A stretch of 38,749 nucleotides of DNA from Deltaproteobacteria bacterium (GCA_016218765.1 JACRCZ010000079.1:1-38749); one strand, 5' to 3'; numbered from the stretch's first letter, positions 6,500 through 14,995 are shown. The notes: generated by a model from the sequence alone, not told the origin. Made by a program: numbers and translations.

Positions 6500-9301
6500 A
6501 TGGAGCGCGAGGTCAACACGCTGGCGTTGTCGTTGCTGTTCGGCTACGTCGAGCGCAAGCGCAAGGCGTCGTTGGGGGAGCTTCTGGCCGGGCTGCGGTA
6601 CGGCGAGGCGGAGCTGCGGGCGACGGGGGGCTGGATCGACTGGGGGACCTACGCGGAGATCGAGAAGCGCGTGCGGGAGAGATTCCCGGACGAGCCCGAC
6701 TTGTTCCTGCAGGCCGGGCGGTCGGCGATCGACCTGGAGGCGTTCGGATTCGTGCGGGTGATGGCTTCGCTGGTGTTCGACGTGCGTTCGGTCTACCGGG
6801 TGGTGCAGCGGACGACGCCGGTGTTCCTGTTCCGCTGCCTGACGATCGAGCGGCGCGACGTGGGCGACGTGATGGAGCTGACGTACCGGCTGCGGCCCGG
6901 GCTGGTGCCGGTGCCTGGTTTCTTCGACATCGTGCAGGGGATCCTGGAGCAGCTTCCGCTGCTGGTGGGGGACGAGCGGGCGGTGGTGGTGCAGCGGCCG
7001 CTGGATTCGCAGGCGGTGGTGTTCGCGGTGCGGCTGGCGCCCGGGGTGGGGGTGTTGCGGCGGGTGCGGACTGTGGCGGGGAACTGGCTGCACTGGTATC
7101 CGCGTGCGATGAGCGAGCTGGAGGAGACGAACCGGCGGCTGCAGGAGCAGTATGGGCAGCTCGAGCAGGCGTACCGCGAGATTTCGGACTATCGGACGCG
7201 GCTGGAGGCGATGGTCGACGAGCGGACGTCGCAGCTTTCGCGGGCCAACCGGTCGCTGGAGCAGTCGGTGTCGCGGCTGGAGGCGTTGGACAAGGCGAAG
7301 AGCGAGTTTTTCGCCAACGTGTCGCACGAGCTGCGGACGCCGCTGACGATGATCCTGGGGCCGGTGACGACGCTTTTGGACGGGGCGGTGGGTCCGCTGG
7401 GGGGGCGGCAGCGCGAGCTGCTCGGCGCCGCGTACGAGAACTCGCGGCGGCTGCTGCGGCAGGTGAACAACCTCCTGGACATGGCGAAGCTGGAGGCGGG
7501 GCAGATGCGGCTGCGCTTCCGTGCGACGGCGGTGGACGAGCTGGTGCGGGCGCTGGTGATCTCGGCGCGGGGTGCTGCGGAGGCGCATGGGATCGTGCTG
7601 GAGGTGGAGTGTCCGGCGCCGGTGGAGGCGGTGCATGTCGATCCGGAGCAGCTCGAGAAGGTCGTCTTGAACATCGTGGGCAACGCGATCAAGTTCACGC
7701 CATCGGGGGGACGGATCCGGGTGCGGGTCGACGAGACGACGGGGTTCGTGCGCGTCGCGGTGGCGGATTCGGGCGAGGGCATTCCGGCGGAGCACCGGGA
7801 GCGGATTTTCGAGCGGTTCACGCAGGTGGACGGGTCGGCGACGCGGCGGCACGGCGGGACGGGGATCGGTCTGGCGCTGGCGCGGGAGATCGTGTCGTTG
7901 CACGCCGGGCACATCGATCTGGAGAGCGAGGTCGGGAGGGGCTCGACGTTCACGGTGTGGCTGCCCAAGGGCACGGCGCACGTCACGGACGACGTGACGG
8001 ATCGCCGCACGAGGGACGTCGACGTCGCGGTCAAGCGTCGCGCGTCGGACCAGGAGCTGGTGCGGGTCGAGGAGGTCCTGGCGGACGTGCGGGCGTTGCA
8101 GGTGGCGGACGTGGGGCCGGGGGCGGACGCGGGCGGGGTCGGTGCGGCCGAGGAGGAGGGAGCCGGGGCGGACGCGCCGCGGGTGCTGGTGGTGGAGGAC
8201 GACGCGGACGTGCGGCGGTATCTGTCGTTCGCGCTGTCGGGGCGCTTCCGGGTGGCGGCGGCCGCGGACGGACTGGAGGGCGTGGCGGCGGCGTTGGCGT
8301 CGGTTCCGGACGCGATCGTGTCGGACGTGATGATGCCGGGGATCGACGGGATCGAGCTGGTGCGTCGGCTGAGGGCGGAGCCGCGGAGCCGGAGCGTGCC
8401 GGTGCTGCTGGTGACGGCGCGTGCGGAGCCGGAGGCGCGGCTCAGGGGGCTGGAGGCGGGTGCGGACGACTACCTGCTCAAGCCGTTCTCGACGCGGGAG
8501 CTGTTGACGCGCCTGGAGAATCTGATCCGGCTGCGGGAGTTCGAGCGGGACCTGGCGCGGCGGAACGACGAGCTGGAGGTGGCGCTCAAGAACCTGCGGC
8601 ACGCGCAGTCGTCTCTGGTGGCGCAGGCGCGGATGGCGTCGCTCGGGCAGCTTGTCGCGGGGGTGGCGCACGAGCTGAACAACCCTGCGAACTTCCTGTG
8701 CGGGGCGACGTTCGCGATCGAGGAGAAGCTGCAGGGGGGCGAGCCGACGCCGCAGGCCTTGGCGGAGGTGCGCAAGCTGGCGGCGGTGGCGCGTGTGGGT
8801 GGGGAGCGGGTGGCGGACATCGTGGAGGGTCTGCGCCGGTTCTCGGGGCGCGGGCGGCCGCGTGGTCCGACGGATCTGGCCGAGGGTGTCCGCACGACGC
8901 TGGCGCTGCTCGAGCCGCGGGTGCGGGAGTCGAAGGCGCGGGTGGAGGTGGAGCTTTCGGTGCCGCTGATCGTGGTGGCGAACGCGGGGGAGATCCACCA
9001 GGTGCTGATGAACCTCTTGACGAACGCGCTGCAGGCGGCGGCGGGTGGGACGGTGCGGGTGCGGGGCGGGCGGCAGAACGGGGATGCGTGGATCGGGGTG
9101 GAGGACGACGGTCCGGGGATACCGGCCGAGGTATTGCCGCACATTTTCGAGCCGTTCTTCACAACGCGGGAGCCCGGGCAGGGGACGGGGCTGGGGTTGT
9201 CGATCAGCGATTCGATCGCGCGGGCGCACGGGGGGCGCATCGAGGCGCGTTCGGAGCCGGGGTGTGGAGCGAGCTTCCGGCTGGTGTTGCCGGCGGGGTG
9301 A
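6500..9301 (+). CDS. Hybrid histidine kinase: sensor, kinase, receiver, second kinase
   Basis: 933 aa; starts at ATG 6500 or at one of the two GTG codons at 6494/6497, directly after the upstream stop. The N-terminal ~200 residues form a soluble domain I cannot name; its helix pattern (EAFGFVRVMASLVFDVRSVYR) is faintly like AraC-type ligand-binding domains. A coiled coil (~205-265) leads to a HisKA domain with SHELRTPL (His ~276) and an HATPase (NAIKFTPSGG, DSGEGIP, GTGIGLAL). A receiver follows (VLVVEDDADVRRY, phospho-Asp ~609 in SDVMMPG, LKPFS). A second kinase core has AHELNNP (His ~724), NLLTNALQ, DDGPGIP and GTGLGLS. No membrane segments are seen, so it should sense a cytoplasmic signal. 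Confidence 0.9.
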   Translation: MEREVNTLALSLLFGYVERKRKASLGELLAGLRYGEAELRATGGWIDWGTYAEIEKRVRERFPDEPDLFLQAGRSAIDLEAFGFVRVMASLVFDVRSVYRVVQRTTPVFLFRCLTIERRDVGDVMELTYRLRPGLVPVPGFFDIVQGILEQLPLLVGDERAVVVQRPLDSQAVVFAVRLAPGVGVLRRVRTVAGNWLHWYPRAMSELEETNRRLQEQYGQLEQAYREISDYRTRLEAMVDERTSQLSRANRSLEQSVSRLEALDKAKSEFFANVSHELRTPLTMILGPVTTLLDGAVGPLGGRQRELLGAAYENSRRLLRQVNNLLDMAKLEAGQMRLRFRATAVDELVRALVISARGAAEAHGIVLEVECPAPVEAVHVDPEQLEKVVLNIVGNAIKFTPSGGRIRVRVDETTGFVRVAVADSGEGIPAEHRERIFERFTQVDGSATRRHGGTGIGLALAREIVSLHAGHIDLESEVGRGSTFTVWLPKGTAHVTDDVTDRRTRDVDVAVKRRASDQELVRVEEVLADVRALQVADVGPGADAGGVGAAEEEGAGADAPRVLVVEDDADVRRYLSFALSGRFRVAAAADGLEGVAAALASVPDAIVSDVMMPGIDGIELVRRLRAEPRSRSVPVLLVTARAEPEARLRGLEAGADDYLLKPFSTRELLTRLENLIRLREFERDLARRNDELEVALKNLRHAQSSLVAQARMASLGQLVAGVAHELNNPANFLCGATFAIEEKLQGGEPTPQALAEVRKLAAVARVGGERVADIVEGLRRFSGRGRPRGPTDLAEGVRTTLALLEPRVRESKARVEVELSVPLIVVANAGEIHQVLMNLLTNALQAAAGGTVRVRGGRQNGDAWIGVEDDGPGIPAEVLPHIFEPFFTTREPGQGTGLGLSISDSIARAHGGRIEARSEPGCGASFRLVLPAG

Positions 9302-9330
9302 CCGCCGCGGGGTGAAGGCGATCCGGATTT

Positions 9331-9385
9331 CCCTTCGGCTGCACTCAGGGCGGGCGCGCAAAGGGCGCAAAGGGACGCAAAGGGG
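9331..9385 (+). repeat. Composite dispersed repeat (copy A)
   Basis: The module CCCTTCGGCTGCACTCAGGG (9331-9350) is followed directly by a CGCAAAGG-type cluster (9355-9385). The same two modules in the same order occur at 38023-38073. This copy fills the only sizeable gap inside the operon (9302-9392) and its tail supplies the purine-rich GGGGAGGGA ribosome-binding site of the next gene. Confidence 0.75.
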
Positions 9386-9392
9386 AGGGAAA

Positions 9393-10535
9393 ATGGGCGA
9401 GATGAGGAGCGAGGGGAGGGACGGGCGGCCGTTGGTGTTGCTTGTGGAGGACGAGGAGAACAACCTCGTGGTGACGGCGCTCAACCTGGGGCCTGTGAAC
9501 CGGGTGTTGACGGCGTGTTCCGGGGCCGAGGCGTTGCGGATCCTTGGGGGGGAGGCGCCGGACGTGGTGGTTTCCGACCTGCGCATGCCGGGGATGACGG
9601 GGGTGGAGCTGCTGGAGCGGGTGAAGGTGCTGCGGCCCGAGGCGGCGCGGATGATCATCACGGGCTACTCGGAGATCCCGGACATCCTCGACGCGATCAA
9701 CCGCGGCATCGTGCACCGCTGGCTGATGAAGCCGTATCACCCCGAGGAGCTGCGGCTGATGGTGCAGCGGATCGTGGAGGAGACGCAGCTGCGGCGGGAC
9801 CGGGAGCGGCTGGCGGCGGACCTGGCGGCGCGGAACGCGGAGCTGGAGCGCACGGTGGAGCGGGCGTTGGCGGCGGAGCGGATGGCGTTGGCGGGGCGAT
9901 TCGCGGCGGAGAGCGCGCACGAGCTGGGGAACCTGGCGACGATGATGACGGGGACGATCGAGCTGTTGTCGCTGCGCGGTGAGCGGCCGGACGGTGCGGC
10001 GGTCGAGCGGATGCGGGTGGGGGCGGAGCGGATGCTCGAGGTGATCGAGGCGGTGCGGGATCTGGCGGGGGGTGTGCATGCGGAGTGCCGGCGGAGTGCG
10101 GAGGATGTGGCCCTGCTGGTGCGGCGGACGGCGGAGATGGCGCGACACCAGCCTGCGGCGCGGGAGCGGGTGCTGGAGCTGGACGTGCCGCAGTCGTTGT
10201 GGTTCAGCGTGGACCGGCGGGCGATCCGGCATCTGGTGTTGAACCTCTTGCGCAACGCGTTCGAGGCGTCGCGTTCGCGGGTCGGGGTTGTCTTGGCCGG
10301 GGACGAGGGGGCGTTGCGGTTGGTGGTGAGCGACGACGGGCCGGGGGTGGATGCGGGATTGCGTTCGCGGATCTTCGAGCCGTTCTTCACGACGAAGGGA
10401 GCCGGGATGGGGTTGGGGCTGTCGGTGTCGATGCAGGCGGCGCGGGATCACGGGGGGACGTTGCGGGTGGAGGAGGGGGACGGAGGCGGAGCGAGGTTCG
10501 TGGCGGAGATTCCGAGGGCGGCGGCGGGGGGGTAG
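9393..10535 (+). CDS. Receiver-domain histidine kinase
   Basis: 380 aa. The N-terminal receiver reads LVLLVEDEENNL, SDLRMPGMTG (phospho-Asp), ITGYSE and LMKPYHPEEL. A coiled coil (~130-165) leads to a kinase with ESAHELGNLATMM as H-box and an HATPase ending DDGPGVD, FEPFFTTKG, GMGLGLSVS. There is no sensor or membrane part, so it probably receives phosphate from the preceding hybrid kinase and passes the signal on; no DNA-binding output domain is encoded in the operon. The receiver's HRWLMKPYHPEEL resembles receivers of the RpfG/RegX-like class. ATG 9393 follows GGGGAGGGA. The stop sits in a G-run block. Confidence 0.88.
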   Translation: MGEMRSEGRDGRPLVLLVEDEENNLVVTALNLGPVNRVLTACSGAEALRILGGEAPDVVVSDLRMPGMTGVELLERVKVLRPEAARMIITGYSEIPDILDAINRGIVHRWLMKPYHPEELRLMVQRIVEETQLRRDRERLAADLAARNAELERTVERALAAERMALAGRFAAESAHELGNLATMMTGTIELLSLRGERPDGAAVERMRVGAERMLEVIEAVRDLAGGVHAECRRSAEDVALLVRRTAEMARHQPAARERVLELDVPQSLWFSVDRRAIRHLVLNLLRNAFEASRSRVGVVLAGDEGALRLVVSDDGPGVDAGLRSRIFEPFFTTKGAGMGLGLSVSMQAARDHGGTLRVEEGDGGGARFVAEIPRAAAGG

Positions 10536-10550
10536 GGGGGGGCGGGGGGG
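10526..10550 (+). other. G-run block at the operon's end
   Basis: Three runs of 7, 8 and 7 G residues (10526-10532, 10535-10542, 10544-10550) span the TAG stop of the receiver kinase. In the transcript these runs could form a G-quadruplex. 10551-10736 holds G/T-rich sequence with no gene seen; a TTGACA at 10727-10732 lacks a convincing -10 partner. Confidence 0.5.
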
Positions 10551-10736
10551 AAGTTATTGGTGTTTGGTGGGTTGTCCGGGTCGAGTTGTTGGTCGGGAAG
10601 TGCGGGGGAAGTGGGGAGGGGACGGTGGGGGATTCGAGGGACGCGGGGGGCGGCGGGGGCGGGCGGAGAGCCGAGCGGCCGGGCGCGGAGGCGCCGACGG
10701 AACGTCTGCATAAATCGGCAATCCAATTGACAATCC

Positions 10737-11717
10737 ATGCATCCGCAGGGAGCAGTGTTCGACGAGGTGCAGAACGCGCCCGACCTGCTCGGATACCTGC
10801 AGGTCGAGGTGGACGAGCGGCCCGAGGCGGGACGGTTCCTGCTGACGGGGTCGCAACACTTCGGGCTGTCGGACGCGGTAGCGCAGTCGCTGGCCGGGCG
10901 GGCGGGCGTGTTGCACCTCTTGCCGCTCAGCCTCGACGAAGTCCGTCGCTTCCCGTCGCCGCCGGCGGACCTGCTCACGACGCTGTTTACGGGAGGGTAT
11001 CCGCGGATTCACGATCGAGGCATTCCGGCGGAGCGTTGGCTTTCCGACTACGTGACGACGTACGTCCAGCGGGACGTGCGGCAGGTGCTCAACGTCGGGG
11101 ACCTCGAGTCGTTCTCGACCTTCGTGCGGCTCTGCGCGGGCCGCAGCGGGCAAGAGTTGAACCTGTCGGCGCTTGGCGCCGACGCCGGGATTGCCCACAA
11201 CACGGCTCGCGCCTGGCTCTCCGTGCTGGAGACCAGCTTCCTCTGCTTTCGGCTGCCGGCCTGGCACGCGAACCTGAACAAGCAGCTCGTCAAGGCGCCG
11301 AAGCTCCACTTCCTGGATTCGGGTCTTCTTTGCCACCTGCTGGGGATTCGCGAGCCCGGGCAGCTCGCGCACCATCCGCTGCGCGGCGCGATCTTCGAGA
11401 GCTGGGTCGTGTCGGAGGTCTACAAGGTGCAGGTGCACGCCGGCCGCGAGCCGCGAGTTTTCCACTTCCGGGAGTCGCGGGGGTTGGAAGTCGACCTGCT
11501 CCTGGAGGAGGCCGGAGGCGCGATGCTGACGGAGATCAAGTCCGGGGCGACGGTTGCGTCGGACTTCTTCGAACCGCTGCGCCGGCTTTCGGAACTGCTG
11601 CGCCGGCGCGGCCTGGCTGCTCCGGAGCTGCGGCTGGTGTACGGGGGCGACGAGGCGCAGCGACGGACGGACGTGGAGATCGTGCCGTGGGGGGAGGTTG
11701 CCGAGCGGAAGTGGTAG
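10737..11717 (+). pseudogene. N-terminally truncated AAA/DUF4143 ATPase
   Basis: 326 codons. The text starts at what should be the Walker B region of the AAA_14/DUF4143 family (GAVFDEVQNAPDLLGYLQ) and runs intact through LLTGSQHF, LAGRAGVLHLLPLS, GGYPRIHD, the SDYVTTYVQRDVRQVLN segment and the C-terminal DUF4143 nuclease-like part (FESWVVSEVYK, EVDLLLEE, EIKSG). The first ~80 residues with Walker A (GxxxxGKT) are missing, and a TGA at 10728-10730 closes the frame upstream. The junction is marked by a short AT-rich stretch (10709-10738). Without Walker A it cannot bind ATP as usual, so it is probably a deletion relic, possibly still expressed. Confidence 0.75.
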
Positions 11718-11764
11718 CCCGCGGGCGCCTTGACATCGTGCGGCGGGTGCCCTCACGCTTGGCC

Positions 11765-12610
11765 ATGCCGTTGTTCCGACGATCCGACGGGGTGGTGCTC
11801 AAGAACGTGCCGCCGGTGCGGCGGGTCATGCCGTACCTCATGCCGACGCGGAACGAGAGCGTGGTGTACCACGAGAACGTGCTGGACCTGACGCGGACGA
11901 CGCCGTGGCTCAAGGCGTTCAACGACGCTCGTCCGGACGGCCCGAAGGCGACGCTGTTCCACCTCTTCCTCTGGGGCTGCGCGCGAGCGCTGCACGAGCG
12001 TCCGGGGCTGAACCGTTTCGTGTCCAACGGGCGGATCTACGAGCGCAAGGGGGTGTTCCTCTCCTTCGCGGCGAAGAAGGGGTTCCGGGACGACGCGCCC
12101 TTGGCGACGATCAAGAAGGAGTTCCCCAAGGGCGAGACGTTCGAGGAGTGCGTGCAGCGGCTCACGGCCGGGATCAAGGAGGGGCGCAGCGACAAGCTCC
12201 GGCCGGTCGACAAGGAAGTGAAGCTGGTGACGCGGATGCCGGGGTGGATGCTGCACGCGGCGCTGGCGCTGATGCGGTTCCTCGATCGGCACAACCTGCT
12301 GCCGCACTTCATGCTGAAGAACGACCCGATGTACGCGAGCGTCTTCGCGGCGAACCTGGGCTCGGTGGGTATCGACGACACGTTCCACCACCTCTACGAG
12401 TACGGCACGGTGTCGGTCTTCGGGGTGCTGGGGGTGGCGGGGCCGCGGATCTTCGTCGGCGCGGACGGAAAGCCGGAGGTGCGCGAGGGGGTGCAGGTGC
12501 GGTGGACGTTCGACGAGCGCATCAACGACGGGTTGTACTGCGCGGCGTCGCTCAAGCTGGTGCGCGACGCGGTGGAGGATCCGGAGAGGGTGATCGGGAA
12601 GGCGGGGTAA
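11765..12610 (+). CDS. Lipoyl-free E2-like acyltransferase, catalytic His replaced
   Basis: 281 aa with the chloramphenicol-acetyltransferase/2-oxo-acid dehydrogenase E2 catalytic fold, recognised by FAANLGSVGIDDTFHHLYEYG, the substrate-channel segment before it, and a C-terminal DERINDG in place of the family's DHRxxDG. The catalytic His position is Glu (E251); D255 and G256 are kept. No lipoyl or E3-binding domain is present. Either the active site has been changed or the protein is not an acyltransferase. No good ribosome-binding site precedes ATG 11765. A TTGACA at 11730-11735 lies ~30 bp upstream, so a leaderless transcript is conceivable but the -10 is poor. Confidence 0.75.
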   Translation: MPLFRRSDGVVLKNVPPVRRVMPYLMPTRNESVVYHENVLDLTRTTPWLKAFNDARPDGPKATLFHLFLWGCARALHERPGLNRFVSNGRIYERKGVFLSFAAKKGFRDDAPLATIKKEFPKGETFEECVQRLTAGIKEGRSDKLRPVDKEVKLVTRMPGWMLHAALALMRFLDRHNLLPHFMLKNDPMYASVFAANLGSVGIDDTFHHLYEYGTVSVFGVLGVAGPRIFVGADGKPEVREGVQVRWTFDERINDGLYCAASLKLVRDAVEDPERVIGKAG

Positions 12611-12621
12611 CCGGGGGGGAC

Positions 12622-12658
12622 GTTTCGCGCAGAGACGCAGAGGCGCCGAGGCGCAGGG
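12622..12658. repeat. CGCAGAGG-type dispersed repeat (copy 3)
   Basis: TTTCGCGCAGAGACGCAGAG followed by GCGCCGAGGCGCAGGG. It fills the gap between two convergent genes (stops at 12610 and 12661). It is a variant of the clusters at 876 and 9355; copy 1 starts with the same TTTCGCGC. Confidence 0.7.
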
Positions 12659-12660
12659 AA

Positions 12661-13974
12661 TCACAGTTTTGCGGTCCAGCCGGCGCTGGAGCGTTTCCAT
12701 CCCGAGACGAGCAGGTCCACGAAACGGGAGCGGAGCTGCTGCTTGGCGAGGAGTTGTCTGGCGGGTGGCATTTCGAGGATCGTTCCCAGGACGCCGGAGA
12801 GGACGCGGTGGGAGAGGCGGGAGCGGTCGTCGAAGAGGATGTCGGCGAGCTTCCCGCGCTCGAGGGCCTGGAGCAGCATCTTCTCCATCTGGGATTCCGG
12901 GGTGTGCATCTTCGTCGGGATGCGTTTCATCACGAGGGCGTCGAACTTGCACTGGCGGCGGCAGACGCCGCAGCCCAGGCAGAGGCGTTCGTCGACGTGG
13001 GCGGCGGCCTTTCGTTTCGGGCCGCCGGGCAGGCGCTGGGCGGGGCGCAGCTCGATGGCGCCGACGGGGCACTTCTTGGCGCAGAGGCCGCAGCCGTTGC
13101 AGGCCGCGTCGGCGATGACGGCGAGGTGGTTGGAGGTGACGGGGTGGCGTGCGGCGCCCAGGACGCGGAAGCCGTCGAGCATCTCGCAGCAGCAGGAGCA
13201 GCAGTTGCAGATGAAGGTCGGACGGCGCTTGACGTTATCGACCATCTGGACGCAGTCGTGTTCGCGGGCGTGGGTCAGGACCTCGAGCGCGCGTCCCTTA
13301 TCGATGCGTCTGGCGATGCCGGCGCGGGCGAGGTAGTCGGCGCCCATGCCGAAGGAGAGGCAGTGGTCGAGGGGGTAGTCGCAGCGTTCGCCGAGCTGTT
13401 TCTTGACGTGGCGGCAATGGCAGATGCCCTCGGACCAGGTGCCCGCCGTGGCGACGATCTCGGTCGCGCGTTCCCAGTCGAGGATTTCGGAGAAGGTCTC
13501 CGGGGAGACGGCGTCCTCGTGGACCAGCGGCCGTGCGATGTACGTCCGGCCTTCGCCGAGCATGTTGACGAAGGCGTGGTCGGGGTCTTTTCGCAGGTAC
13601 TCCCACATGAGGGTGGCGATGCGTTTCTGGTCCACGTCGTCGCGGACGCGCATCATGGTGAACTCGAAGAAGCCGATGACGGCGGGGTTGAGGAACCAGG
13701 CGGTGCGTCCGTCGGGGCGTGGGAAGTCGATGACGAGGCCGCGGGGGAGCATGGCTTCGAGCAGCTCCTTGGCGCGCGTCTCGGAGATCCCGGCCCTGCG
13801 GGCGATGGTGCGCGTGCCGGACGGCTGGAAGGGCATGCTGGCGGCGAGGCTCGCTTCTTCGGTCGAGTACAGCTCGCGGAGGATGTCGAAGAGGGCGCGG
13901 TGTGCGGGTGCGCCGATGGGCATGCGGTCGAGCCGTTGCTGGAGGTGTGCGTAGGAGTCGTGTTCGTGGGCCAT
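12661..13974 (-). CDS. Winged-helix 4Fe-4S ferredoxin-type protein
   Basis: 437 aa. The N-terminus looks like a winged helix (TRTIARRAGISETRAKELLEAM, residues ~50-80). The middle holds a Cys/His-rich segment (GICHCRHVKKQLG, CDYPLDHCLSFG) and a dense cluster, ICNCCSCCCEML, with six Cys in eight residues. The C-terminal third carries two 4Fe-4S motifs: CNGCGLCAKKCPVG and CLGCGVCRRQCKF. This arrangement is known to me from large '4Fe-4S dicluster' proteins of anaerobic and deltaproteobacterial genomes, whose function is not established; electron transfer or redox sensing is likely. The ATG at 13974 has GGAGGGG ~8 nt upstream. The neighbouring GGDEF gene is divergent. Confidence 0.82.
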   Translation of the reverse strand: MAHEHDSYAHLQQRLDRMPIGAPAHRALFDILRELYSTEEASLAASMPFQPSGTRTIARRAGISETRAKELLEAMLPRGLVIDFPRPDGRTAWFLNPAVIGFFEFTMMRVRDDVDQKRIATLMWEYLRKDPDHAFVNMLGEGRTYIARPLVHEDAVSPETFSEILDWERATEIVATAGTWSEGICHCRHVKKQLGERCDYPLDHCLSFGMGADYLARAGIARRIDKGRALEVLTHAREHDCVQMVDNVKRRPTFICNCCSCCCEMLDGFRVLGAARHPVTSNHLAVIADAACNGCGLCAKKCPVGAIELRPAQRLPGGPKRKAAAHVDERLCLGCGVCRRQCKFDALVMKRIPTKMHTPESQMEKMLLQALERGKLADILFDDRSRLSHRVLSGVLGTILEMPPARQLLAKQQLRSRFVDLLVSGWKRSSAGWTAKL

Positions 13975-14121
13975 GGGTCCGTCCCCTCCTCTTCCGGGAG
14001 GGACGGTAGCACAGGCGGGGCGGCGCGGTGCTGGCAATCGGGGTCCCGCGGGGGTACCATCGCCCGGTTCGCGGAGCGCCGCGTTGCGGCGGGTCCCGTG
14101 GGCGCTGGGAGGTCGTGCTCG

Positions 14122-14985
14122 ATGCCGCGATTCCGGAGCCTGAGCGATCCCGAGACGGCGCGCGAGCTGGTGCGCAACGTGCGGGAGGGGATCTACGTCA
14201 CCGACCCGCAGGGGGACATCCTGGACGCGAACCCCGCGTTCCTGGCTCTGTTCGGCTTCGAGTCGTTCGAGCAGGCGAAGGGGCGGAGCGTGCGGGAGCT
14301 GGTGGTGGACAACGCGCGCCGGGAGGAGGAGCTGGCGCTGCTGGAGAAGCAGTTCGTGGTCCGTGATTTCGAGCTGCAGATCCGGCGGACGGACGGCGCC
14401 GTCCTGACGGTCCTGGATTCCTGCTATGCCGTCCGCGATCCGGCGACCGGGGAGACGCTGTTCCACGGCATCCTGATCGACATCACGCGGCGCAAGGAGA
14501 TGGAGAGCCGGCTGCACGAGCTGACGATCCGCGACCCGCTGACGGGGTGCTACAACCGGCGGTACCTGTCCGAGCTGGAGGAGCGGCTGGAGAAGCAGGA
14601 CGGCGAGTGGGGCATCGTGCTGGTCGATCTGAACGGTTTCAGCGCGTACAACGAGCAGCACGGCCACCAGGCCGGGGACGCGGCGCTGGTGCAGGCGGCG
14701 CGGTTTCTCGACCGCCGCGTGCGTGCGGCCGATGCGGTGTTCCGCACGGGCGGCGACGAGTTCATGATCGTGTTGTCGGAGAACGCGGCGACGGCGACGG
14801 TGCACATCGTGCAGCGGCTCAAGGAGCCGACGGCGGGCTGTCCGCCGGTGGCGTTCGCGATCGGCTGGGCGGTGCGCAAGCCGCGCGAGACCGTCTCGCA
14901 GACGATCCACCGTGCCGACCGCGACCTGGTCCTGGTCCGCGTACGCTCCCGCCCGCCCGAGGACGAGCGAAGGCTCAAGCAATAG
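14122..14985 (+). CDS. PAS-GGDEF diguanylate cyclase
   Basis: 287 aa. A PAS domain (residues ~10-125: GIYVTDPQGDILDANPAFLALFG) is followed by a GGDEF domain with DPLTGCYNRRYL and an intact GGDEF (210-214). An I-site RAAD (201-204) lies five residues before it, so product inhibition by c-di-GMP is expected. The usual DxDxFK is DLNGFS and ND is NE, so activity may be altered. No membrane segment, so it is cytosolic. GGAGG lies 9 nt before ATG 14122. It is the only c-di-GMP synthesis gene in the window and could feed the PilZ protein of the operon at 1205. Its stop is 10 bp from that of the convergent C25 peptidase gene. Confidence 0.88.
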   Translation: MPRFRSLSDPETARELVRNVREGIYVTDPQGDILDANPAFLALFGFESFEQAKGRSVRELVVDNARREEELALLEKQFVVRDFELQIRRTDGAVLTVLDSCYAVRDPATGETLFHGILIDITRRKEMESRLHELTIRDPLTGCYNRRYLSELEERLEKQDGEWGIVLVDLNGFSAYNEQHGHQAGDAALVQAARFLDRRVRAADAVFRTGGDEFMIVLSENAATATVHIVQRLKEPTAGCPPVAFAIGWAVRKPRETVSQTIHRADRDLVLVRVRSRPPEDERRLKQ

Positions 14986-14995
14986 TCGGGCTCCC

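Noticed and set aside
4631..9661. Very long open frame on the minus strand (1676 codons)
   Set aside because: It lies opposite recognisable kinase and radical SAM genes and reads as Arg/Pro-rich low-complexity text; a GC-skew artefact.
10727..10732. TTGACA ahead of the truncated ATPase
   Set aside because: No -10 partner at 16-18 bp and it lies too close to the ATG.
11730..11758. TTGACA with weak -10 as a promoter for the E2-like gene
   Set aside because: The -10 at 17 bp (CACGCT) is too poor to list as a feature; kept only as a remark.
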